From NCBI GenBank assembly GCA_947095585.1, contig OX352763.1, forward strand, positions 117,965,908 through 118,029,907: a stretch of DNA of 64,000 nucleotides, read 5' to 3'. The stretch comes from Nephrocerus scutellatus. Lineage: Eukaryota; Arthropoda; Insecta; Diptera; Pipunculidae. Below are positions 35,708-47,659 of this stretch, piece by piece. The translations under genes were made by a program, and so were the position numbers. The number at the start of each line of letters is the position of its first letter. Positions within the stretch are counted from its first letter, which is position 1. The notes beneath the pieces were generated by a model that worked only from the letters and a program-made list of their open reading frames with translations, was not told the DNA's origin and searched no databases.

Positions 35708-37490
35708 GCATTAATAAGAAAAGTCGTAGCTAAGACAATCTTACGTTAGAATTGACCTTTAACTGCTACCATTGCTCCTACAGCATTCGGTGGATTGACA
35801 TTAGTTTTTGAAGGTTACTATGGTGAAGCAAACAGCAAACGAGTCCGAATACTTTTCTGCTCCACTGTCTGTCGAGCTATCTTATGGAAAGGCCGGCCGA
35901 ATCGAACAAATTATCGCACAAACCAGACCAGCATGTTGTGACAATAATTACAGGAGGTTGCTGTACTGGACAGACTACATAGTCTCGGAATTGTATATAG
36001 TGCCGTTTGATTAGGAAAAGCTATGATTAGAAACTTAGAAAACTCTAGCATGAACTTACCGTTAATAAGTAGTTTGTCTGTAGTTGTATGTGATAAGAAC
36101 CACCTCCACTGTAAGACAAAAACTGTTTCACCTGCCGTCTGCGCCACAAGACATGCAACCAAATTGGGTGACAAGCAGGACGGGACGGGACGGACGGTCC
36201 CTCAATTACAGGCGAACAAGCAGAACTCTGTGTATCCCTCGATCGATTTGATTGATTTTATCCTGAAGGGTAGGCACGACTGCGCAGCGCACTGCACTTG
36301 ATTGGATTCCCGTACACAGGGATAATACACTTTGGGTTTAAATTAAAAAATTAGGGAAAAAAACACAACTACAAGGCGCAAAGTACAGTGATGGGCACGG
36401 CACGCACTTTTCCTACACACGCGAATGTAAACAAGCGGCGAAGCCTTTCGCAAATGACCGATTTTTTTTCAAAAAAAAAAAAAGAAAATAACTCCAATGT
36501 GGCACGCGATAATCAATTTATTTGTTACTTAACTGATTAGGAGTAGGAACTTTTGTTTAACTCCAATTTGCACACAGCTGAGATTAAATTTCAATTCGGT
36601 TCAGTGGTTTTGTTGTTTGCGGTATATTCTGTAGCGCTCGTAATTATTGCGGTATTTTCAATCAATCACGCTGCGGTTGTCGTCGCATAAATTCTTGAAA
36701 TTTTTTCTTGATTCAGAAAATATTCCAAATGCCTTGAGAAGCCGCTGCTTACGAAAACGAAGAACAACAAAAAAAAACGTCTGCGAACCGCACAAATTCC
36801 CGTCAGCAGCAAAGTTGAAGATTTGTTTTGTATTTTGCGTTGTTCTGTTTACCTTTTGTTTTGTGCATTTATTGTTAACTAATTTGGCAATCAAAGGGAA
36901 GAAGAAGGGATAAACGTTTTTTTACTTTCGTCTAAGACTAAAATTAGATAAATTCCATCCAATACGCACGAAAAAGACGATGACAAAATAATGGCGTCCG
37001 CGCGTTTGAAATTTTCGACCGACGAACACCGGTCACGTCTCACGAAGATGACAGCAGAAAATAAACTGAACTCGAAAGGAGAAACGAAGAGCGATCAGAT
37101 CAAACAAAACATGAACATGCTGCTGACTGCCGTTGCGGACGGTGCAGATCTCTTTCTTTTCTTGTGCCAAAGAAATCAAAGAAGAAGTAGAAAAGTTGTG
37201 CGTCGCCACTGTTATGTTGTTGTTGAGTTATGTTGGCTGTTATGTGCTTATGTGATGCGCATGCGTCAGTAGATGGCAGCAGTTCTTATTCTTCTTGTAG
37301 TACCTTCGCCTTGCCTGTGTCTGTGCTAAGGCTTAACCGGCAATTTTGGGCGCTGCAACACCATCGTTTGCGGTTTCTCTGCTAACAACAGGGGCATACC
37401 ATGTTACAGTGAATTTCTCAAACAGATCGATTGATATAACATGAAAATACATTGTGATAACAGCAGTCGTGATAGTAAACCAAACAGGGT
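35708..37490. other. Unassigned DNA with unrecognised ORFs
   Basis: ORFs of 87-93 codons at 36023-36301, 36647-36913 and 36991-37272 are present. The last begins ATGGCGTCCGCGCG in fair Kozak context and its first ~45 residues are charged and hydrophilic (FSTDEHRSRLTKMTAENK). No family is recognised, and they may be chance. Confidence 0.3.
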
Positions 37491-37549
37491 GTTTCAAAGT
37501 TGAATAAAATCAACTGATAATGAGAATGATGAAGTTTATGAAATGAAAC

Positions 37550-37630
37550 AGTTGTTGTTAGACTGTTGTTACATTGTTGTTACATTGTTGTTACACTGTT
37601 GTTACACTGTTGTTACACTGTTGTAACAGG
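37550..37630. repeat. Short minisatellite (TTGTTACACTG)n
   Basis: About six units of TGTTGTTACA(T/C)TGT, 12 bp each. Confidence 0.85.
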
Positions 37631-37639
37631 TTGTGCCTC

Positions 37640-38460
37640 GCTTTCCACTTTATGCCTCGTTTTCTATAGTTATATTTTATATGTATGTATATAAACATTT
37701 ATAAAAATATATGCATATATGCATATACAGGTTGTCCACTAATTCGGGTACATTCTAAGAAAAAAATCGTTCTACAATAAGGGTCTATCTCCAATGTTGA
37801 CGTGATTTATCGGGGATTTAAGAAAAAGCTTACTTTGCTTTACCATGACCCATGTTAATGGATATTGCTCTGTTAATACTTATGGTAGAAACTTCGTTTA
37901 GGACTTTATTTTTAGAAGAAATACTAGCCATTGTAACTGCGTTTAAATAAAGGTGATGTCTTATTTGGGTCTTTAGATGTCCAACTTCAATGTCTGTTCC
38001 AGTTTTCTTGCCCATGCTAAACTTTGAGGTAAATTTTCTCCAGAAAATGCGTAATGAACATAGCGGGGTTTATTATTTTTTTCTTATGAACGTAACAATA
38101 ATAAAAAAAAAATCAAAATTCAAGTTTGTGTCCTCCTTGGTTTTGTATGCAGCCAGGGTCTTTTTGTGGTCTTTTGCGGGTATTTTGAGGAGTTTTTTGA
38201 CGAGTCTTTTGAGGGTCTTTTGTAGTCTTTTTTATTATTCTTTTTGGAGTTTTTGTGGGTCTTAGGAGATATTTTTGAGAGTATTTTTATAGGGATTCTC
38301 TTTTTTGCCCTTTCTTTTGGTGGTATTTGAGGTAATTTTGAAAACGTTTAGATGGTATTTTGAGAGGTTTTTTGGTGGTCTTTTGAGGGTCTATTTGGAC
38401 TGCCTTCTGGGAGTATTTGCAAATCTTTTGAGGATCTTTCTTTTTACATATTTTTTAAAT
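37640..38460. other. Unassigned AT-rich DNA
   Basis: A region rich in TTTTGAGG/TCTTTTG words (38160-38430) looks like a degenerate simple repeat on plus. ATATGCATATATGCATAT lies near 37710. No gene. Confidence 0.35.
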
Positions 38461-38465
38461 ATATA

Positions 38466-38690
38466 TCTATACTAATATTATAAAGAGGTAAAGTTAGTTT
38501 GTGTGTAGAGGGTGATCTTCAAAACTACTAGACTGACAAATTTTGTAACTAAATAACTTAAGTCAAAAAAACGGTCAGGTCGGGTCATAATGACTGTGTG
38601 CTGTCTGCTGCGCTGTTTCTGTGCTCTACGAACATCACGTCATAATGACGGTGTGCTATATGCTGCGCTACTTTGTACGTACTGAAATCT
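38466..38690. repeat. Helitron-like repeat end, copy 3
   Basis: TCTATACTAATATTATAAAG with AGGTAAAGTTAGTTTGTG is a terminal word common in insect interspersed repeats that I associate with Helitron/Helentron-type elements. The next ~70 bp match the reverse complement of 30340-30420. It later contains two GTCATAATGAC...GTGTGCT(G/A) blocks (38586 and 38640). Confidence 0.5.
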
Positions 38691-38696
38691 ATATAC

Positions 38697-38750
38697 AGAG
38701 TGTATCCGTTAAGGTGGCAAATACTTAAATGGGTGATTCATTAATTAATT
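38697..38750. repeat. Repeat terminus shared with 22338-22420
   Basis: CAGAGTGTATCCGTTAAGG then TGGCAAATACTTAAA, same orientation as at 22338. Function unknown. Confidence 0.45.
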
Positions 38751-38811
38751 CTTTGAGATCTCTGGAACGCCTTGACCATTTCAACCAAACAGATAATACT
38801 TGCTTTGCAAA

Positions 38812-39132
38812 TATAAGGTGGGGCAAAACTAATGTCATAATGTGAATTGGCTACCAATTTGTTAAAAAGAAAAACAAATCATCAATTAACAATAATTCAG
38901 CTTTCTTCAGGTGTCTATCGCTCCATGACTTGTTGTCAACTATTCTCCATCTGTAACATAAATGTCAAAGCACAATGACATTTGACGCAATTTGCAAAAA
39001 TTGTGCCACATGCTTGTTGTCAACTATTCTCCATCTGTGTGCAACATAAATGTCAAAGCACAATGACATTTGACGCAATTTGCAAAAATTGTGGCACATT
39101 CACATTATGACATTACTTATACCCACCTTATA
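38812..39132. mobile_element. MITE-like element with internal duplication
   Basis: The ends are TATAAGGTGGG (38812) and its inverse CCCACCTTATA (39122-39132). The inverted similarity continues inward through AATGTCATAATGTGAAT. Inside, an ~84-bp unit (cttgttgtcaactattctcc...) is repeated in tandem at about 38928 and 39012. No coding. It is 321 bp. Confidence 0.75.
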
Positions 39133-39147
39133 ATATCAGTGCGTAGG

Positions 39148-39435
39148 CGACGTGGCTCAGTGGATAACTTTATAGCTGCTGAGCAGGAGGTTCGTGGTTC
39201 GAATTCCAGTAACACCAATAGGTATTTTTCACGGTGTCCCACCTCTCGCGAATGTCTGACAAACGTCAGAGTGTAATAACTTGTCACGGAAAGCTTCTTA
39301 ATTCACCCTTCGGATACGGCACCAAATTGTAAGTCACTTCCATTTGTGGGCAAAAATATAATACGCACAATGGACGCGGAAAGCCTAGGCCTTGGACCGC
39401 AAACGGTTAGTGGCGCCAGATGTTATTATTTTTAA
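39148..39435 (+). mobile_element. tRNA-derived SINE (family 2)
   Basis: A box TGGCTCAGTGG at about 39153, B box GGTTCGAATTCC at 39196-39207, body with TTTTTCACGGTGTCCCACC, end at TGTTATTATTTTTA. Same family as 15473-15745 on minus. A Pol III internal promoter is visible but no terminator test was possible. Confidence 0.8.
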
Positions 39436-41060
39436 AAGCTCGTTTAAATGAAAAATTTACAAATAAGCTGGTGAGGATCTCAATCTCAACATAAGAGTGG
39501 ATATGAAAACAATTCGAGTGAGCAGAAAAAAAATGATTGTTTAATTTTTGTACAATTTAAAAAAAGTGAAATTATTTTAAGAATTTTAGGAATAAAAAGA
39601 TAATTAACTGGCAATGTGTGCTGGTTTGTATAAATATAAATTCGATTAATTCATTTGCGGACACGACTCCTTTGAATTTTAATTCGAAGAACTTTTCTAA
39701 GGACCAACTGGAGAAACAAAAGAAAATGACAGCTATACTTACCTGCAAACGCAGTTCAAGCGAACAAATCTAAATAAAAATACCAACACAATGTTTTTTT
39801 TTTTTTTCGTAAAAAGAAGTATTTTTTCAATATTTTTCTTCAATTGTCTGTTGTAATTTATAATTTGTTGTTGTTTTTTTTTATAAATATTATTCACAAT
39901 TTCAAATAGTAGAGCGAGCGTTCAGCGTTTGCACAAATATTGACAAATTGTTCGGCTGCTGTTGCTTTCTATAAATACAAATACAAAGATGTTTAGCTGT
40001 GTTGCTTGCTGCTCTGCATTATGGGAACAATGATATTTTTCTTTTTCTTTCTTTTCAATGCATAATTGAATAAAGCAAAGAAATTCGGTAAAACTTATAA
40101 ATAACTTAGGTTAAGGTATTTTATTATTTTATATAAATTTATTTTTATCTACGAATAAGGGATAAATAAACACAATTATTGCTAATTATTTTTTTAATAT
40201 TTAATTTTTATACAGTTTTTTAAATTTACTAAAATATTTCAATTAAAAATGATTGTTTCTTTGTCTGTGTATGTGTATGGTTTTTGTTTGTTTGATGAAA
40301 ACGAAATCTCAAGTGATAGCTGGAAAATGTTAATAAAATTTTGGTACTTCTCTTGTGTGTGTGTGTGTGTCTTTAGTGTAATGAGTCACGTAGAAAACTG
40401 AACTTTTGTTTTGCTTTTTTGAATTTGAGAAATTTGTTTTTGGTTGTTGCTTCGATTTTATTAATAATGTGTTGTTATTTTGATGACAGCATACAAAAAG
40501 CTCAACTAATGCTATTGTTCATTTAAGGTTTTTCCCATTTCTGATATTGGATAGTTTTTATTTTTCTAATGCAATAATTTCTTTTATTTTACATAATTTC
40601 CTATAATTGTATTTACAATAATTTTTTTTTGTTGCTTGTGCCAACTGATTTACGCTGTTAGCTAATTGTACAGCTTATTTGTTGCTTCTAAATTTTGCTC
40701 TCCTATTAATTAAGAAATCTTTCTACAGCTGAAAGCGCGCGGCTGACTTTAGCTTTAAAAACAACGGCTAGCCGACCTTTTTTTATATCGTACCGCAGCT
40801 CGATATCGGGCCGAAATGATTTATTTCAAAAACCACACAACACAAGCACGCCGTGCGAGGTCTGCTTAATGTTGCATTCATAGCTTTTCATTGCACTGTC
40901 CACAAGGAACATGCATCTAAATTCTCTTAATCAACTCTCTCATATAATTGTTATGAAGTTGACTTGTATTTACAAATTACTAAGAGCAAATTTAAATGCG
41001 AATTTCCTTCTCTTCGATATCAAATTTCGGTTTTGTTTGTTTTGATTTTGATGTTTGTGA
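39436..41060. other. AT-rich DNA, no gene seen
   Basis: It is very AT-rich with poly(T) runs and a (GT)n tract near 40356-40370. No ORF above 60 codons is worth reporting. Confidence 0.45.
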
Positions 41061-41064
41061 TTTA

Positions 41065-42454
41065 CACTGCGGTGCACTAGATTAGAGACAGGCAATTTTG
41101 AGATGAAATATAATCTTTCTCCCCTTATATAGCAGTGAGAAAAAATCAGAAAAAGTGTGAAAGAAACAGTGGTTCATGTACAATGCAATGATGAATTCCA
41201 AAATTTTAACATAACAAGCAAACGGAATGCATTAAAATTGGTTCATTATTCATATCGTTATTTGTGAAGTGGTTGATTTTTTGTGTATAAAGCTTTAATT
41301 TTGTAAAAAAATAAATAGAAAACCCTTTTTGACATAGTTAGAAAAGGCAATCATATAGATGTTTACCATTCGGAAGGCTTATCTAAGCATGCCTTCGATT
41401 GCAAAATCAATCGAAGTGATCATACTGTTGGCAATTATTTGAAGAATTACAAAGGCAATCTTGCTATGGCCTTTAAGGCAACGGAAAAACGAAAAATCAT
41501 CACACAAGCCTCGAATTCAGCTGTTTCAACGGCTTAAATCAGATAAGCAACTGGCGTTACTGCAATTAAATCTACCGTTCGTCGCGTGATTCGTAGTGCC
41601 AAACACCTCAAGCGAATAAATCTGAAGAAAAAACCACCACTTAATGCCTCGCGAAAGATTCAATGCTTACAATTCGCAAATGATCACATGACCTCCGGGA
41701 TGTGCAACACGGAGCAAGTTCGAATGGACCGGAATGGCTATAACTTTTACTTCCACGATCTAAGAAAAGATGACCTCTTTCTAATCCGCCAATGGTTTGG
41801 GATGCAATGTCGCATTATGACATTATCGACTTGGTGGCAAAAAGTTCAAAAATAACAGGAAATAGCTACAAAACGGTTTTGGAATCTGCTTTTCCAAAAA
41901 TCTACAATCTCTTTGGAACACTTTCATGAATATTTCAATACGACAATGACATGGCATGTATTCAAATTTTACCATGGCCACCATCTTCGCTAGAACTTAA
42001 CATTATAGAAAATGTCTGGCGCTGGCTCACATGAAAAGTGTACGAAGGTTAAAACAATACGATGACAAGGAAGCGCTGATTGATCCCATTAAATTTGTCT
42101 GAAATAAGATTTCATTCGATTACATGGCCTCATTGTACAACTCCATTAACGATCGAATTTTTGAGGTTATTAAATATATTATATGTGGAGTTTGAATTTA
42201 AAATAAAGAATTAATTTTCATAAAAAACCAAAAACAGAATTTCTTTCATTGTTTTGTAAGTTGCTTTTAATCTTATGAACCGATTTAAATGCATAACATT
42301 TATCTACCGTTAACTTGTTCTGAATATTTTTTAAAACTTGATTTTTCTATAAACACAAATTACTTTAATTTTCACCATCATTTGTTTTTTCTTACTTGAC
42401 ATATAACTAAAGATCTACCAAAATTATTTGATTCTAATCTAGTGGACCGCAGTA
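41065..42454 (+). mobile_element. Tc1-like transposon copy 1 (1390 bp), transposase decayed
   Basis: Inverted ends CACTGCGGTGCACTAGATTA and (opposite strand) TACTGCGGTCCACTAGATTA are flanked by TA. The length is typical of Tc1/mariner. The transposase is read in pieces on plus: TIRKAYLSMPSIAKSIEV, TVRRVIRSAKHLKRINLK, KITGNSYKTVLESAFPK, then SSLELNIIENVW with LT and KVYEG, the last matching the S.DLNPIENVW block that carries the third acidic residue. D is replaced by E in the PDLN position, and several frameshifts and stops are present. Non-autonomous today. Confidence 0.85.
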
Positions 42455-44690
42455 TATAAAGAGAAGTATTAAAAAGAGAGAGTGACGATGGTGTATATAA
42501 ATCGCATAGCGTAAACGTACCTATGATTTGCATTAAATTTCTACTTTGAAATTTTACTAAAGTTTTATGATTTATTTTAATAAGGCGTACCTAGAGGCGT
42601 TTATGTTTTGTTTTAGTTTACTTTTTTGAATTCGATTAATAACAATATCTTTCGCTTTTGCAGTATTACCGGTTATTATTTTGGTTGTGATGTTGCGATA
42701 TTTAATGTTAATGTGTAATGCATTTATTAAATTAAAGTTTTATTTTTTCGGTGTGACATTACTCGATCTAAGATGATGTTGAATTATATTTTAATTTTTT
42801 TTTCGTGATGTATGTAGTATGTAAGTAATTTATAATAAATAACTATCATTTATCTCGTACTTTTAGTACAGTAACAACAATATGAACCAGTAGCGTCTTT
42901 TCATTTATGCATAATAATTTTTACTCGAATATTTAGCATCTATTTATTTTGTACAATTAATTAGTTTACGTGTGTGAGTATTATTTACAGGTGGATTAAT
43001 TACTTAAACACTTTACTTTGAGTTGAGGAAAAAACAAATTTTTTAGTTGCGTAAACGAAGTGGCTAAGCATTGCATCAGTCTAACAGAGAACTTTGAAAA
43101 AGGAATTATTCCTTTTATTTTTAAATGCCATGCCAAAAGTTTCGGCAACTATGAATATTTTATGGTGTGTATTTACCGAACCGAACCGAATATGAAAAGT
43201 ACCTCAATGTCCACACAATGTCTGTGTCACGTATGATTTACTGAAGACGAGAAAGAGTATAGGCGACAAAACACAGTCCTGAGGAACCCCCCCCGCGTTT
43301 ATGCGGCTTAGGTGATGGTGAGGGAGTGAAGTACAGGTGTACGACTTAACAACCGCCTAAAACAACCTCAATTGAAGGGTCCGAATAATAGTAACTAATT
43401 CAATAATGCGGTTTATTTTGACTAAGTAGTGTTAATAATTAATAAAAATTTACTATTCTTTAATTAATTGTTTTTTTTTGTTTAAGTATAAGAACAAAAT
43501 GTTTTGTTTTAGTTTTTGTTCATAATTCTTTATTAAAACTTAAAAAAATATTTTAATAAAGTTGAGTTGTTTCATTTATTTTTCACACAGCAATTTATTC
43601 GTGAATTTGCTTACGGTGTCAATAATTGTGTGGTTTACTCTAACATTTATGGCCTGTTCTAACTCCATTATAGGGTCGGTTCAGACTTGAAAGAAAAATG
43701 AGTAAGGTATTTCGGTCCATGTCTCTGATATGTTTCACTTCCTTATGTTTCTCGAAAGGTTATTAACTTTGATATTTTAATGCTGGGTTCTTTAATACAC
43801 TAAAGTGTTTCTGTGTAGATGATAAATGAAACGGAAATTTCTGTTTTCAAAGACAGTTTGTAAAAAGAGGACGTGCAGTGTGGCATGGAATCAAATGTAT
43901 TTCTGTGTACATATATTCAAAACTTAATGCAAACCAGTAAATACTATACTGAGTCTTGTGTTAGGTAAGAGTGCAATGAGAAACAAGGATGATTCACAAA
44001 AATCATTACATGCTTTTTATGAAATATAAAAATAATATAATAACTTTATTCTGGACCTTGTGTAGCGTTCTTAATTCTTTGAGTATCTGTGTACGATTAA
44101 ATCGTCTCATCATTAATATTCATAACCACTTCGTTTGAGATGAAACCGATTGACTTAAAAACAATACATAACTAAATCAAACGGCAAAATCTGCAATTTA
44201 TCACATTTTAGTTTTGAGTTCTACGAATGATTTAGCAACAAATGATATTCATCAGGTAAATGTGTGAATGTATTAAGATGCGATGCTTAGTGTTTGTTAG
44301 ATACTCTTTCTGCGAATAAGCATTTAAATGATTCTGTACAAGAATTGTACAAGAGTATTACTGTTGCTATACAAATGGTTTCCTATTGTTATATAAATAT
44401 TCGTTATTCGTAATAATAATAATAATAATCGTCGATTGTCGTTTGTTTTGGTTGGTTGGTTAGCAAATAATAGTTACGTGTACATACATCATACGCTCTA
44501 TCCTAACGTAATTATTATAGAACTTGGGTAACTATAACTATATATATAGTATACGATTAAATAAAAGTTGATTCTTTAGAATTTATATTATTGATGACAA
44601 TATGAGTATTTTTTTTTAATTAATCAAAAAAAAAAATTCTTTTTAAAAAATTAAGAAATTTATACAATATGTTTTATAGAAAAAATAAAT
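42455..44690. other. Unassigned AT-rich DNA with a LINE scrap
   Basis: On minus at about 43205-43345 one frame reads GVPQDCVLSPILFLVFS, RT motif B (GVPQGCVLSP.LF), an isolated LINE remnant. The rest is AT-rich with (AAT)n near 44413-44430 and no gene. Confidence 0.5.
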
Positions 44691-44694
44691 ACTG

Positions 44695-45970
44695 ATTGAC
44701 AATTTAAAGGCAGAATGTGTTCGAAAAAGATATAGTTGTAAGTAAAATTAAAGATGCAGGTGCGTTCTAGAAAAATGTTGGAATGTATTCGAAGATACAG
44801 ATTTCCAAAAATTTTAAGATATGAAATGTGTTCGAAGAAAAGATACAGATAAACAACAGTTGAAAGATACGGAATGTTTCCGAAAACGATACAGATTTCC
44901 AATACAGTTTAATAGATGTATATAAAAAGAATGTATTTTAAAAAGATACAGATTTAAAACAAATTAAAGATACGGATTATTCTAAAAAAGATACAAAAAT
45001 CGAAAAATTTAACGAGTTCAAAAAAAATACACATATACACATAAATTATATTTACGGAATGTGTATATGAAAGAAAAGCGAATAAGAGTAATGAAAGATA
45101 CGGGTTTTTTTTAGAAAAAGATACAAAAATCAAAAAATGTAATCTGTTCGAAAAAAAATACACATAGACACAAAGAAAAACTATATATACGGAATGTGTA
45201 TATAAAAGGAATGTATTCGAATAAGATACAGATTTAAAACAAATGAAAGATTCGATTTTTTTTAGAAAAAGATACAAAAAATTAATCTGTTCTAAAAGAC
45301 ACATATACACATAAAAAATATTATATATACTGAATGTGTATATAAAAGGAATGTGTTCGAAATAGATACAGATTTAAAACAAATTAAAGATACGGATTAT
45401 TTTAGAAAAAGAAACAAATATCGAAAAATTTAACGGGTACAGAATATGTTCGAAATACGGAATACGGAATGTGTATATAAAAGGAATGTATTCGAATAAG
45501 ATACAGATTAAAAACAAATGAAAGATACGGATAATTCTAGAAAACGATACAAAAATCGAAAAATTTAACGGGTACAGAATAAGTTCGAAAAAAATACACT
45601 TATGCACATAAATTATATATACGGAATGTGTACATAAAAGAGAATGTACTCGAATTAGATACAGATTTAAAACAAATTAAAGATACGGATTATTTTAGAA
45701 AAAGATACAAAAATCGAAAAATTTAACGGGTACAGAATATGTTCGAAAAACGGAATACGGAATACGGAATGTGTATATAAAAGGAATGTATTCGAATAAG
45801 ATACAGATTTAAAACAACTGAAAGATACGGATTATTTTACAAAAAGATACAAAAATCGAAAAATTTAAAGGGTACAGAATCTGTTCGAAAAAAATACACA
45901 TAAACACATAAAAGAATTATATATACGGAATGTACTCAAAAAACATACAGATTTACAGCAAAATTTTAAG
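44695..45970. repeat. AT-rich tandem repeat, ~135-160 bp unit
   Basis: The phrase GATACAGATTTAAAACAAA returns at about 44946, 45226, 45367, 45500, 45658 and 45801, together with ATACGGAATGTGTATATAA and ATCGAAAAATTTAACGGG. Spacing varies from 133 to 158 bp with one double step (280). Minus-strand ORFs (up to 118 codons) arise from the repeat and are not supported as genes. Confidence 0.9.
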
Positions 45971-46344
45971 ATACATTCCGTATCTGTATCGAAAAAAACT
46001 AAAAACATTATTCAATTATTTACAATTTGTTACGTTGCTGATATTTTTGCTAACATATATTTACAAAATATTTATTTGTTTTATTTTTTTGTCCTTGCCT
46101 TTGTCGATTAGAGCATATTTTTAATTTTTAAATTTTTTATTTTATTTTGTTTTATTTAATTATTTTGTTTTTGTTTGTTACTTTGGATACAAAAATTAAT
46201 TCAACAGCAAAATTAAGATTTAGTTGGTAAATAATATTGCAATTTTTAAAATATTTAGATATTCAGTGTGACACTTTTTTATGTACAAAACAAATTGGAC
46301 GGTTTCGCCAAAACAAATTTTTATTATCTATGTATATGTATTTA

Positions 46345-46405
46345 TTTTTTGGGAGGCCAGAACTTGGCCTCGGTTGTATAGCCAAATATGATAATGATAA
46401 TATAT
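46345..46405 (+). mobile_element. Minimal RTE-A 3' end
   Basis: Only about 30 bp of element (GGCCTCGGTTGTATAGCC) plus the ATGATAATGATAAT tail are present. It is an extreme 5' truncation or a tail-only insertion. Confidence 0.55.
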
Positions 46406-47424
46406 TTCATTCCTTTGCGAGTTGGAGTTGTAAAATAGTTTTTGCTCTCCTTTTTTTATAATTTGTTTGGAAGATTGCATTTTTTTTTAGAGATTATTAC
46501 AATTTTTTTATTCTCTAAAGTTGACAAAATGTTAGTCTGCATTTTTTCTTTGTCACTTCAAAATGTTACGCTTGGCAGTGCAAATGAGCAATAAATTTTA
46601 GTGTATTTTCCACTTAAAGGTAACCGTCAAAAGTGGTTGTTTCAGTTTTTGTGGTTTTTCGAATTCGCAAAATAATGAAAGTCAACTAAAAAAAAGGTTT
46701 AACATCTCTACATCTTCAGTGGATGTTTTCAGTCAAAAATTTAAAAAAAATTATATCATAGCTGTACAAATTCAATCGGAATGTACGCATTTTGTAATTC
46801 TGTCATTTGGCAACCCTAGGTATTTTTTGACATGAAATGTTTGACAGTCAAATTTGTTCCGAAATTGTTAATTTTCGACCAATGACTGAGTGCTCTTTGT
46901 AGTTTTTTGTTGTTCAAAACAAAAAATACTATTTTGACTATTTCTCGCAAAACTACTTCATATTCCTGAAGATAAACAACATTCCGTAAAAGGTTGGCAT
47001 TTTCAAAAATGGAGGAGTTAAAGACATTTTCTAAACTTTATGAATTAAAGACAGAATAGCTTCAAGTCGTACTGAATATTGCAATCCAAAAGAGTTTCAA
47101 ATATTGAAACAACTGGCACAAATTTTAATAAGTGACACAATAAACATTCCTTGAGAGAGAAATATTGGATCGTATTGAAGTAAAAATCCTGAATTATCTC
47201 GCAATATAATGATAATTTACATCGGAGGATAATCTGTCACAGCTCATAGGTCAAACCATAATTCGGTTACCTAACTGCATACCTGAGTAGAGGAACTGGG
47301 CACGAAACCGCACTGCAGAACAAAACGTTGACGGAAATATTAATTAAGTTATGAGTGAGTGGCCAGTAGCCGGAAAATTCCGGTTACATGAAAAATTTCC
47401 TTCCAAAGTCATTCATTCATTCAT
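46406..47424. other. AT-rich DNA, no gene seen
   Basis: Nothing was recognised. Confidence 0.4.
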
Positions 47425-47605
47425 TTCATTCATTTAACCCTAAAAGTATACCATAAAATGTAATGATTGTAGTTATATTTATTATAGTATATGACCCTAA
47501 AAGTATACAGTCCAATGGAATGATAGAATTCATGGAATACTTTCAGGGTTAATTCGTTTAATAAATATTGTTACATTATCAAAGGTTTATAATTAAAAAG
47601 TATTT
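47425..47605. repeat. AT-rich minisatellite, left part
   Basis: Units with CCCTAAAAGTATAC, AATGTAATGAT and GGGTTAATTCGTTTAATAAA match the array at 49085-50790. A LINE separates the two parts. Confidence 0.8.
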
Positions 47606-47659
47606 CATCAAATGATAATATAATTGCTACAATGACAGAAAAAATGTTTCCTTTTTTTT

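Noticed and set aside
36991..37272. 93-codon ORF with good start context as a host gene
   Set aside because: No family recognised, the C-terminal half looks random, and no splice or neighbour evidence exists. Mentioned only in the gap description.
44954..45607. Minus ORFs with IF-rich repeats (77-118 codons)
   Set aside because: They are by-products of the ~140-bp AT-rich tandem repeat.
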